A stretch of DNA of 64,000 bases. Origin: Streptomyces capillispiralis (GTDB taxonomy: Bacteria; Actinomycetota; Actinomycetes; Streptomycetales; Streptomycetaceae). The position numbers were made by a program, and so were the translations under genes. Of the stretch, positions 1-12,500 are shown piece after piece (position 1 is the first letter of the stretch; each line of letters begins with the position of its first letter). The DNA is taken from positions 62,001-126,000 of the forward strand of contig NZ_VIWV01000002.1 in NCBI RefSeq assembly GCF_007829875.1, given 5' to 3'. Below the pieces are notes generated by a model. It was not told the origin of the DNA and ran no database searches. It worked only from the letters and a program-made list of their open reading frames with translations.

Positions 1-515
1 CCGCAGCAGCCATTCCAGCAACGTGGCATGGCCGTGCCCGGCGCGGTGGCCGCGCCGGTCGTGCCGGTCCCGGTACCAGGCGTCCGCCGGATCGTGGGCG
101 TCCTGCCCGGCGCGCACGGCCCGGGTGGTGAGGCCGGCGGTGTTCAGCTCGGGCCGGTCTTCCCACAGCCGCCGCAGCGAGTACCGGTCCGGGTCGTCCT
201 GAGGGTCGTGGGCCGCAGCGGTGAACGCGGTGACGAGTGCCTCCAGTGAGGCGGGGGTGTCCTCGTCCAGCAGGGCGGCAAGGCGCTCCTCGGGGTCGTC
301 CCGCGCGGGCAGGCGGGGGAGGAAGGCGGCGGCCGCCGTGCGGGGACCGGCGTGGTGCGCCAGGTAGGTGAACAGGGTGTCGATCGCCGCGCGGGCGGCG
401 TCCAGCACGGCCTGCTCGTGCGCGAGGACCTGTCCCAGGGCCGTCTCGTACTGCGCGGACAGGCCCCACCAGCGCGGGTCGGCGTAGAGCGCGCCGAGTT
501 CGGGTCCCGCCCCGC
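1..515 (-). repeat. Start of a third ART-type unit, cut by the window edge
   Basis: From LYADPRWWGLS onward the sequence matches the helical opening of units 1 and 2 (residue pattern LY..x..W..x..x..E.ALG, then the AAR...A.F.P stretch). The transferase core would lie beyond base 1. This predicts a third ADP-ribosyltransferase outside the window. Confidence 0.55.
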
Positions 516-3500
516 CCGCGGGGCGCCCCGTCTGCGCGGGCGGCCGCATGTACCCGGCTTCCTGGGCCTTGACGAGCGCGTACCGCTGGGAGCCGTCCCC
601 GTAGCGGCGGATGCCGCGGCTGACGGGGCGGAACACGGTGCCCGGCGGGTACAGGGCCTCGGTCTCGTCGACGAAGGCCGAGAACAGGGAGGTCTCCCGG
701 GCGCTGGAGGCGGGGACCTTGATCAGGGCGCGGTGGGTGCCCGACGGCGGAGTCCTGCGGTGGATGGCGAAGTCCAGGGCTCCCTCGTGCCGGAGGGAGG
801 TGCTGCGGAAGAACGGCACCGTGATCCGCGCGGGACCGTACAGGGGCGAGTCGGTGCGCGGGCGGCGCAGTGTTCCGGGCACACCGCGGTCGCCCCACCA
901 CACGGTCCGCCCGACCGGGGGCAGCAGTTCGAGGGCCTCGGCGGCCATCTCGATGTGCAGGCGCAACTGCGGGTACATACGGTCGACGAGGGCGTCGAGC
1001 CGGCGCCGCAGCCGGTCCCGTTCGGGGCTCGGTCCGAGGTCGGGGAGGTCGCGCAGACCGGCGATGACGCTGTCGAAGCCCGGCTGGGTCTCGAGGGTGA
1101 GGGCGAGGTCGTCGCCCTCACCCTCCACGTTCTTCCTGACGGCCCTCCAGGCGACGGTGCGCATCAGCCAGCGGCTCACGCCCTTCCCGAACCGCTCGCC
1201 GTTCAGATACGCCTTGATCAGTTCGTAGTCCGCCAGGCTGTAGACGAGCAGGGCGGTCATGTGGCCCGGGGCCATACGGCGCAGGGCGCGCCGTCCGGCG
1301 TCGCCGTACCGCGCGAGCCAGTCCCGCGCCACCGCCAGGCGCTCCCGGTCCGCGTAGCCCGTCGAGCCCGGGGCGAGCAGTTCGCCGACCATGGCCTGCA
1401 GTTCGTCCGGTACGGCGAAGGCACCGGTGACGTCCGCGGGATAGCGCGCGGTGTCGCTGTAGACGGCCTCGTGGGGCGCGCGCAGCACACGGGCGAGGGC
1501 GGCGGCCTGCGCCTGCGGGACTGTCCTGATGATGTCCCAGGGCACGAGGTTGTCCCGCGCCCAGTTGTGCATGCGGCCGGCGTCCAGCGTGACGGCACGT
1601 CGTTCCTCCGGTGAGCCCACGCCGGTCAGGTGGGACGCGAGCAACACCTCGTGCAGCGAGTGCAGTCCGGCCGGGACGGTCCAGGCGATCAGCGCCGAAC
1701 GCAGCGGCAGCAGCTCGGCCGGTGTGGCACCGATCTCGCGTGCGGCCCGCAGCAGCCACAGGGCCGGGCCGTCGGTCCCCCGCATCCTGCGGAACCCGCG
1801 GGCGTCGTACGCGTTCCAGGCGGCGGCGTCCGTGCGGTTCGGCGGCACGACCGCCTGCCCCCGGTAGCCGACGCGGTCGGGCAGGGCCCGTGCGACGGTG
1901 GCGGCTTCCCGGCCGGCCGCGTAGACCGCGTTCGCGTACGCCTGGAGCACCTGCGTCAGGGCCGGCTCGGCGGCGGGGCCCAGGAGGTGCGCGAGGGGGC
2001 CGGCCGGCTGCTGCCAGGCCGGGTCGTGCGGCGGCACGAGGGCCCGGGCCGCGGCGTCCGCGCCATAGCGCCGGGTGAGGAACCGGTGGGCCCTGCCGAG
2101 GGTCTGCCGGGCGGCGGCGTACGCGTCGGGGCGTACCGCCAGCGACTGGGCGAGTGCGAACTCGAAGTGCAGGCTGCGCTGCCGCCACGGCGCCGTGCCG
2201 TAGAGGCCGGTGAAACGGGGGGTGTCGGGTGCGCCGGTGATCTGCCAGGAGGCGATCTGCGGGGGCGGGCCGGGGCGGGTGACTCCCCCGGGACCGGAGT
2301 CCTCGCCCTCGGATCCGGAGACGTCCGCGTCGTCCTCGGAATCCGAGGGGTCGTCGGAGCTGTCCCCGTCGTGGGACCGCGTGATGCTCATCCGGTCGGA
2401 GTCGGTGTCGTCGGACCCGTCCGCCGGTTCCGTGATGTCGTCGCCCGGTCCCTGCGGCCCGTCCGCGGGGTCGACATCCATCGCCGTGTCGGTGTTGATC
2501 TGCCCGGCGCCCGGGTAGGGAAGCCCGGCCGGCGTGCCGGGGCCGTCCTCGGCGGTCGCGGCGGTGGACGGGGGCTGCCCGCCGGGGTGTTCGGTCACCC
2601 AGGTGGTGGCCCGCCCGTCGGCGTCCTCCAGCAGGTGCGGCAGCCCGCCGGACACCGCGGCACGGCCGGCCGCCAGGTGGACCGTCAGCCCGGACGTGTC
2701 GGCCAGCCGCCGGGCCCGCGCGCGGGCCGCCGCCAGGTCGGTGGCGGTGCCGGCGGGGCCGCAGGCCAGCACCGTCAGGCTGGTGTACCGCCGGCCGAGC
2801 ATCGGCCGCAGCAACTGCCCGACGTGGGCGCCGTCGTCACGGCGGACGCGGCCGCCTTCGAGGACGAGGGCAAGTCCCGCCGGCCCGCCGTGCGAGGCGA
2901 AGAAGAAGGTGCCACCGGAGGCGTCCGGCAGGGAGCGGTGGGCCGGCACGAGGGTCCCCGAGGCGTCGCGCCGCCACTCCACGAAACCGGTCGCGGCGTC
3001 CAGGCGCGCGTACCCGGCCCGGCGCTGTGCCCAGTCCTCGCCGTCGAACGAGGCGACGCCCAGGAGGCGCCCGTCACCGGCGCGGATCTCGCGCAGCACC
3101 ACGTACCGGTCGCGGTCGTCGTCACGTCCGCTGTCCGGGGCGGCGCGGAGCAGGTCGTCGGGGGCGCCGATCCGCCGCAGCGGGGGCATGACGGCCGCCG
3201 GGTGCGGTGCGGGGATCTCCTCGGCGGAGACGGGCTCGTACAGCACGCCGCGGCGTTCGAAGAGGACGGGGCGGTGCCGTACGGCGCGGAACGACACTCC
3301 CGGCGGATAGGCGGCCTCCTGCTCACTCACGTAGACCACGAACGGAGTGACGTCGCGTGCCGTCGACCGCCGCACGTGCACGAGAGCGCGGTGCGTGTCC
3401 TGCGGTATGCCCTTGCTGCGGAACATGAACCCGAGGGCCTGTTCGCGCTGCAGCGACGTGCTGCGGAAGAACGGCATGGTGAGGGAGTCCCGGCCGTAGA

Positions 3501-6500
3501 CGGGTCCGTGCCCGGGTGCCTCGACGGGTCCGGGCACGCCCCGGTCGCCCCACCAGACGTCCTTCTTCACCGGCGGCAGGAGTTCGAGCGCCTCGATCGC
3601 CATGTCGATGTGCAGGGGCAGTTCGGCGTGCACCCGGTCGGCCACCGCGTCCAGCCGGCTGCGTAGCGCCGCCACTTCGGGGGTCGCCGCGCCGAGATCG
3701 TCCGCGCTCCACATCTGGTCGAAGAGGGCGTCCATGCCGGGTTGCCGCCGCAGGGTGATCGGCAGGTAGTCCCGTGCACCGACCTCGGCCGCCTTGCGGG
3801 TGACCGTCCAGGCGCTGAGGCGCACCAGACGGCGGCTCATGCCGGCGCCCAGGCGTTCGCCGTTGAGGTGGGCCTTCATGAGCCGGTAGTCGGCGGCGCT
3901 GTAGAGGTGCAGTGCCGTCAGGTGGGCGGGAGCGAGGCTTTCCAGGGCTTCCAGTCCCGCGTCGCCGTGGCGCTCCAGCCAGTCGGTCAGCGCCTGGCTC
4001 CGGCGGTCGGCGATCCGCAGGCCGCCGCGGAGAGCGGTGTCCACCAGGTCCACCAGATGCTGCGGGATGTCGATGGCGCCAGGCGTGATGCGGCTGCTGT
4101 ACGTCATCCGCTCGCCGTACAGCTCCTGGTGGGGCGGGGTCAGGTCGTGGCCGCGGTAGGCCTGGAGGATCCAGGTGTGCAGTCCCGCGCCGTCGCGCAG
4201 GGCGATGGCCCGCTCACCGGCGTCGGTGCTGCCGGTGCGGTGATCGGCCAGGACGATCTCGTACAGGGACTGGAGGTCGGACGGCACGAGCCAGGCCACC
4301 AGCGCGACCCGGAACAGGGCCGCCTGGGCGGGGGAGGACGGCCCGAGGGCCCTGTAGGTCTGCAGCAGCCGCACCGCCGGGCCGTTCTCGCCGCCGGCCC
4401 GGCGGAACCCTCGGCTGTCGTGCACGGTGCGGTAGGCGCTGCCCGGTGTGTGGCGGGCGCGGGCGCCGGCCGGACGGGACAGCGCCTCCGCGAGCTGCGG
4501 CGGCAGTCCGGGTCCGGCGTGGGCGGCCCGGGTGAAGGCGGCCATGAGTTCATCGAGGGTGAGCACGCCCGGCGCCAGTGTGCGCAGGCGTTCGAGCTCG
4601 CCGGCGGGGTCGGCGGGCGGGTTCTCCGGGTCGAAGAAGGCGCGCGCGGCGGCGTCCTCGCCGTGGCGGGCGGACAGCTCGTCGTAGAGGCGGAAGGTCG
4701 CCTCCCGGGCGGCCTCGGTGGCCATGGGCACCCGGCTCAGCCGGCCGGCGAGCGCGAACTCCAGGGCGGTGCTGCGCCGCCGCCACTCACGGTCGCGGTA
4801 GAGCGGGGCGAACCGGACCCTGGTGGGGGCACCCGCTGGCTGCCAGGACGGCACGGACCAGCCGGGAGCCCCGTCGGAGGTGTCCCGCGGGCCGGGCACG
4901 TCCGTGACGGCGGTGTCCGGCGGGCCGGCCGGGCGGAGCACGGGTGTGCCGTTGATGTGCGAGGCGTCCGGATAGCCGACGGCGGACCGCTGCGGCGACG
5001 CGGAGCCACCGGAGGCCGGCGGGGGCAGGGCAGCGAAGTGGAACGTCCCCTCGGGGCTGTGGCGGAGGTTGTGCACCGGCCACTCGTGCGCCCCGTCGCT
5101 CGGTGCCAGGACCGGGGACGGCGTCTCGAACAGGATCCGTTCGCCGCGCAGCTGGGCCATGGCGGTCTGCCGGGGCGACACCTCCTCGTCCACGAGCGAG
5201 TGGTCGAAGCCGCCGTTGGGGATCCAGCCCCCCAGCGACACTCCGGATCCGGTGGCCAGGATGGGGAAGGCTCCGGCGATGTGACGGCCTGCCGTGCCTC
5301 CGAAGGCGGTGACCTCCCGCTGCTGCCAGTACGGATTGCCGGTGAGCCCGGTGTTCGCCACGCTCTGGTCGGCGTCGATCCCTCCCGGGAAGAAGCCGAC
5401 GTACAGGTACCCGGACCAGGAGGCCCCGTTGCCGTCGGTCCGCAGCAGGCCGGGGGTCTCGGACCACGAGACGAAGGCCGATCCGTCGAGGCCCATCACG
5501 CTGAGTACGTGATCGTTCAGGTCGACGGCCTGGGGCCGCCGCGGCGTCATGCCCCGTTGGAAGACGCTGTCGGGCTGACGCCTGTCGACGCGCCACAGGG
5601 GGGTGCGCCGCCAGTCCGGCCGCTCGCTCCAGATCCAGCGCTCGAAGTCCTGCGGTTTCCTCAGCCCGCCCCGGGCCGCGGTCCACCGCCAGACCTCGCG
5701 GGCGGGGAGCGCGGACAGTTCCTCGGCCGAGAGGGGACCGGGAGCGGTGACCGGCTCGAAGTACTGCGTGCGCTCCAGCCGGTCGAGGGGGGTCCCCTCG
5801 AACCGGCGGCCCGGGAGTGACCTGTCGTCCCGGCCGGTGTAGACCTTGTCGACGACCGCTGCCGAAAGGCCGGTGCGCGGCAGCCACAGATCGGTTCCCG
5901 CGGTGAGGGCGCGCCTGATGTCGCTGCCGGGGCGGTCGAGGAAGGGGTACGTGGCGGCCGTCGCCCTCAGGTCGACCGCCTGTCCCGCCCTGACCGAGAT
6001 CCGCAGCAGTCGTCCCCCGGCCGGCAGGAGCTGCGGTTTCGTGGTGGAGAGCTCGAGCCGTCCCCCGGTGACGGTGATGCCGTCGCGCAGCGAACCCGCT
6101 CCGGGGCCCACCACGAGATAGGCGTGCGCGCGCCCCTGTCCGGTGACGGGCCAGCGGGGGACGTCGGCGGGCAGCCCGCGCACGGGCTGACGCGGGTGCT
6201 CGACGACCATCCTCAGGGAGGAACGGTGGGCCCGCGCCGCCGTGATCTGCCCCGAGCGGTCCACGCGCGCCGTTCCCGTCACCGCGATGCGGGGCACCGA
6301 GGACGCCGGCAGCACGAAGACGCCCTCGGTGATGCCGGTCTGCACCATGCCCTCGACGAAGGGGGGTGCGCCCGCCGTGTTCCCGTCGGCGAAGGTCCGC
6401 TCGACGTCGACCGCCAGACCGGCCCCCACCTCGAGGCGGAGCATGCCGGCCGGCTGGCGCCCGTAGGTGATGGCCTGCCGCGGGCCGGAGAAGGCGTACA

Positions 6501-9500
6501 GATGGGGCTCGGATTCCGGTACGCCTTCGTCGAGCATGCTGTCGAGCGGGCGGTGGCTCGTCACGTACAGCACCAGCGGCTGTGCGTTGGTGACGTACGC
6601 GGCGGGCAGCCACGGGATCTCCCGCGCCCACGGGCCGGTGGCGCCGCCGACGGGCGCGGGCCGGTACCGAGCGGGTTCCGCCGGGGCGGAGATCTTGTGC
6701 GACGACGGCACAACCGGGCCCCGCAGTACCGTCCGCTTCCAGACCCCCGGGGCCCCGGTGTCCGGGTCGGGTGAAGTGATCAGCCGCAGCGGCGCGGTCC
6801 CGGCCGCCGCCGGTGCCGTGCCGTCGCTCCCGGGCGCGGAGGCGGCCTCCTGCGGGGTGGAGGGCATCGTGAGCAGCTTGCCGCCGTAGGCCCAGCTGTC
6901 GCGTCCCGTGCGGTCGGAGAACATCTGCGGCATGGGGGCCGGGCGGGTCGCGGCGCCGCCCTTGGACATCAGGAACACCAGGGGGACGCCGAGAGGTGTG
7001 GCGCGCAGCAGCGGCGCCAGGTCCAGCAGGGCGAGGAACTCCGCGTCGGAGACGCGCATCGGGGGCATGCCGGACAGTCGCAGGACCACGAGGCCCGCGC
7101 TGTCCGCGGCGGTCCACACCGCGAGGGGGCCGGGGTCCGGCCCGTCGGCGGTGGTCCAGTCGGCGGGGACCTCCCGGATCCGCGTCCCGCCGTCGGGGTG
7201 CTCCTCGGGACGGCCGAGGACGCGCAGGTCGACGCCGCCGGGTGCCGGGATGCCGCTCCAGTTGTAGCCGCGCAGCGCCTGACCCGCCATGAGGTGGTGC
7301 TGCGGCCCGAACGCGCCCTTGAGCGCCAGGTGGAACGCGGCCGGCAGCGCGTCGTCCGTCGCGTCCAGTCCGGCCGCCGCGACCTGCGCGGTGAGGATCC
7401 ACAGCTCCTGCTGGCGGGCCGGGCTCCACGGCTCGGTGGGCGGCAGATGGAGCACCCGGCGCCCCAGCGTCTCCTTGGCGGCGGCGTCGAGGTCCCCGAT
7501 CCTGCGGGCCGCGGACACCACGGCCCACAGGGCCCGGGCGGTGTCGTCGGCGGTGACCGGGCCCGCCGCGGGAGGCCGGCGCAGCACGCTGCGCACGAGT
7601 CCCTCGCCGAGCTTGGCGAGCTGGGCCAGCGCGTGCCGGAGGTACGGGTCACCGATGTCCTCGGAGAGCCGGGCGTCCGGCTGCTGGGCGAGCCGCTGGA
7701 CCGCGAGGTCGAGCACCGCGCGGTGGGCTGCCCGGCGGTCGGAGGTGCCCGCCGCCGCGCGCTGCGCGACGGCCGTCCACAGTTCCATGCGGAACGGCGT
7801 GAAGCGGCTGAGCAGCGGGTCGTTGGCCCGCATGGTCTCCATCGCGCCGATGCCCCGCAGCAGCCGCGTCCAGCCGGCCCGGTCGGCTTCGGCCTCCGGG
7901 CCGAACACCTGGCGCAGCGCCCGCACCAGCCGCAGCGTGACGTGGCGGACCGCGGACGGGGCCGGGCCCGGCCCGGTGTGCAGGCCGGCGGTGACGGCGA
8001 GGGCGTCCAGTTCCTCGTCGAGCGGCTCGGGCACGAAGTCCGTCACGCGGCCGGCGTCACCGCCGGGGGTGTCCAGGAGGATCCGCGCGTCGACGTCGAA
8101 TCCACTGCTCATCACGGACGCCCGGGTCACCCGGCGGGAGGCGTTCGCGGTGTGCTGGCCGAGCGGGACGGTCTCCAGGGGGTCGTGTGTCGTGGGCGCC
8201 GGGCGGTTGTCCAGTTGCGCCAGCGTGGGATCGCCCGCCGACGCGGACCAGCAGACCTCGAGCCCCATGCGGTGCCCCGGGGGCAGTTCGCCGACCTCGG
8301 GCAGGCCGCCGATGTAGCGTCCGCCGTCCGCGGCGCCCAGCCACACCGTGCGTCCGTCCCTGAGGGGGAGCTGGAGTCCGCCGGGCAGGCCGTGGGCCGC
8401 GAAGACGTGGACCGCGGTGTCGTCCGCCGCCCGCGGCTCCTCGCTGACCAGGACGGTACGTCCGCCGGCCGGCATGAGGTGGACCAGTTTGCGGGCGCGG
8501 AGGTAGGTGCGCAGCACGCGTTCGCGGTCCCGTACGTCGTCCGCGTGCGCCATCGTCCCGAACCGCTCGTTCCGGTCGGAGACGAGCGGGCGGGAGTCGA
8601 CGTCGCTGTCCCGGAACCGGGTGCCGTCCAGCGCCGTCCACGTCCGGTCCACGGCGGGTGCCGTCACGAGACCGGTCGCGGGCTCCGTCACGGGCGGCGG
8701 CGCGAACGAGACCCACGCGCCGACGGCTTGCTCCGGACCGTGGTCGACCAGCGCCGGGACGTGGTTGCCGTGCCGGTCGCGTATGAGCCGGGCGTCTCCG
8801 CTGGACGCCCACACCGTTCGCCCGGTGCGCCGGGCCGCCTCGCGCAGGACGGCGAGGCCGCGCACGTTGGCGGCGAAGGGCACGAGGATCACGAGGGGCG
8901 TGCCGGGGGGCAGTCCGGCCAGCTCGGGGTCGGACGCCAGCCGCTGGGCGAGGTCTTCGGCGTCCCACGTGGTCCCGTCCCGGGTGAGGACTCCCTGCGG
9001 CCCGCTGTCGCCCCACACGGCGTACGCGCGATCGCCCCACGGTGCGGGTTCGTTCCCGGTCTCCCTGACCTGCCCGTCCGCCCGTTCCTCGACCGTGCGG
9101 ACCCGCCCCAGGCGCACCCGGCGCACCTTCCGGGCCGTCAGGTTGCGTCCGCCCGGGGCACCCGTCGGGGTCCTCATCAGGGTGTCCGGGGGCAGCGGCG
9201 GGGCACCCGGCGCGGTCTCCTCCCCGTCGCCGGCGGACGGCCGTCGCGGGCCGGGGGGCTGCGGTGCCGTGGGCGGGGTCGTCCCGGGGCCGAAGACGGT
9301 CAGGCCGCCGGCGGAGGGCGACGGCCCGGCGAGGCCCGCCCGCCGCGTCGCCGCGTTCCAGTGGCCCGGGGTCGCGGTGCCGGGCTCCGGCAGGCAGAGC
9401 ACGGTGAGCGGGGCGGCCGGCGCACCGGTCAGCGTCATGGGGGCGCTGTAGGCGAAGGCCGGGCGGCCGGTGCGCTGCGCGAACCGGTCGGCGAGGTCTG

Positions 9501-12500
9501 CGGAGAGCGTGCCGGGGCCGGTGGTCAGGAAGACGACGGGGACGCCGAGCGGCACGGCGCGCAGTGCGGTGTCGAGGTCCATCAGGGCGAGGAACTCGGC
9601 GTCGGAGACGCGGACCGCGCGGCCGCTGGGCAGATGGAGGCCGATGCTCCCGGGCGTGTCGGCGTGGACGAGGCGCAGCTGGGGGTTCGGGAGCCCGGGT
9701 CCGGCCCAGGCCGGCACGACCGGCCTCGGGGGCGTGCCGACGGGGCCGGTGACCGCGTGCTGGACGTGGTCCGTGGTGACTCCCGCCGGGGCCGGCACCC
9801 CGCTCCAGTTGACGCCCTGCGCCCCCGGGGCGCCCGCCGTGCCGGGCAGCAGCGCGGCCGGGGCGAAGGCGCCGTTCTCCACGAGGTGGAAGGCGGCGAG
9901 CACATCGGCGTCGGTGAAGTCCAGCCCCGCGACGGCCGCCTTGACCGTCAGGGCCCACAGCGTCTCCTGCGCCCCTCGGTTCCAGGGGCCGGCGGGACCC
10001 AGGTGCAGGATGGCGCGGCCCCTGCGTTCCCGCTCGCGCGGCGGCATCAGGGACGACAGGTGGGCGGCCCGGACGGCGGCCCACAGGGTGGAGGCCCGCT
10101 GCCGGGCCGTCGGCACCGCGGTGGCCGGCAGGCCCTGGGCGTGGCGGACGATGGCGTCGCCGCCGGTCCGGAAGTATCCGAGGACCAGGTCGAGGGCGGG
10201 CGCGGGGAACTCCGCGGTGAGCCGGGCGTCCGGCCGCCGCGCCCGTACGGTCCGGGCGTGGTCGAGCAGTGCCACGAGGCCGGCCGGGTCGGCGGGGCGG
10301 CCGGTGTGCTGCTCGGTGAGGAACTCCCACAGCTCCATGCGGAACGGGGTCAGCCGGTTCAGTGCCGGGTCGGCGGCACGCAGGTGTTCCAGTGCGCCGA
10401 TGCCCTGCCACAGGCGGGCGTACTGTGCGGCGTCGTCCTCCACCTCGTTGCCCAGGCCCCGGCGCAGGGCGCGCACGAGCCGCAGCACGGTCGCCCGGGT
10501 CTCGGACGGCACGGCGCCGGTACCGGAATGCAGCCCCGCGTCGCGGGCCAGCCGGTCGAGGTCGGCCGCCAGGGGTTCGGGGCGATGGCGGACGATCCGG
10601 CCCCGCTCGCCGTTGGCCGCCGCCAGGGCGCCCCGGCGGAGATTGGTCAGACCCGACGAGCGGGTCGGGGCGTCGGTCACCCGGCGGCTCTCGTTGGCCA
10701 CGTACTGGGCCTGTGCCACGTCCTCCAGGGGGTCGTCGGTCCTGGGGGCGGGCGCGTGGGCCGCGTACGCGCGTCCGGGGTCGCCGTCCGTGGCGCTCCA
10801 GCACACCTCCAGCTGGAGGCGGTGTCCCGGCGGCAGTTCCCGCACGTCGGCCAGTCCGGCGATGTAGCGGGCGGCGTCCCGCTTGGCCAGCCACACCGTG
10901 CGGCCGTCCCGCAGCGGCAGATGCATCCGACCGGGCAGTCCGTGGCCGGCGTACACGTACACGGCGGCGTCCGGGCTGACGGGCTCCGCCTCGGCCGGGT
11001 GGAAGCGGCCGCCGGCGGGCACCATCTGGACGAGTTCGCGCATACGGCGGTAGCGGCGGAAGTTGTCCTCGCGCAGCCGGACCGCGTCATGGGCCGACAC
11101 GGCCATCCGGCCGAACCGCTCGTGGTCGGTGTCGCTCAGCGGCCGGGTCTCGACGTCGCTGTCCCGGAACCGGGTGCCGTCGAGCGCCGTCCACTCGCGG
11201 TCCGCGTGCGTCACGGCCGCGTCCGAGGGATCGACGCGGACCCACCCGCCCACGGGAAGGGCGGGGTCCGTGTCGAGCAGGGCCGGTTCCAGGGCGGTGC
11301 CCGGACCGCCGGACAGCAGCGTCCCGTCGCCGGAGGGACCCCACACCGGCCGCCCCAGCCGGTCGGACAGGGCCCGCAGGGCGGTCATGTATCCGCCCGC
11401 GGCGAACGGCAGGACCAGGACCAGCGGTACGTCCAGGGGGAGCCGGGCCAGTTCGGGGTCCGCCGCGATGACGTCGGCCACGGTGCCGGGGTCCAGGACC
11501 CGGCCGTCGGGCGCCCACAGCTGGCCGGCCGTGCCGTCGGCTCCGACGACGTACGCGGAGTCGGGCCACGGCGCGCGCTCGCGCCGGGCGACGGGCCGGG
11601 CGGCACCCCGCCTGATCTCGACGGCCAGCGTGGTGCCCGGGGACACCCGGTCGGCGGGCTTCGAGGTCCAGTTGCGGCCCTGGGGCCGGCCCGAGGGCCC
11701 GGTCAGGAGGGTGCCCGGGCCGAGCAGGGGGTCGCCGGGACCGGTGAAGGTGCCGGAGGGCGGCCGGAGGACGCGCACGGAGGGTGCGGAGGCCGAGGGG
11801 GCGGGGGCGGGGGGCGCCGAGGGCACGGGGGCGGAGGGCGCCGAGGGCACGGGGGCGGAGGGCGCCGAGGGCACGGGGGCGGAGGGCGCCGAGGGGGCGA
11901 AGGTCGTGAGCTCGGAGGGCTCGGAGGGCTCGGAGGCCGGCGCCAGCGCCAGCGGTGCGGGTGTCTGCCCCCAGGCGCGCGGGCTGTGGTGACGGGGGGT
12001 CAGGTCCCACCGGGACAGTTCCAGGTCCGTGCCGACCGCGCCGGCGGCCACGAGGAGCAGGAAGGGCAGCGCCACCGGCAACTCCGGTTCGGCCAGGGGG
12101 CCGTCGGCGAAGTAGGAGCTGATCGCCTGTCGCAGGTCGTACCACGTCAGCGGCTCGGCCGTGCCGCCGCCCGCGCGGCTCCGCTCCAGCGCCCAGAAAC
12201 CCTTCAGGAGCGCCTCGAACGCGCCGCGGTCGTCCTCCAGCCCCGGGCCGTAGACCAGGCGGATCGCGCGGATCCAGCGGAGCACGTCGGCGGCACGGTT
12301 GCGGTCGCCCGTCACCTCTTCGGCGATGCGGGCGAGTCGCGGGGCGGCGGGCTCGGGCCGGAATCCGGCCCATCCGTCGCCTTCCGGGAGCTGGAACCGG
12401 GGGCCGAGCCCGGTGTCGCCGGGCGCGAGGACCGGCTCGTGGCCGCTGACGGTGGTCCACACCCAGCGGTCGAGGCCGTTGGCCAGAATCTGCCCGGCCG

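Noticed and set aside
11813..11896. Regular 24-bp repeats as a possible CRISPR
   Set aside because: Units are contiguous without spacers and encode a Pro/Ser/Ala linker in frame.
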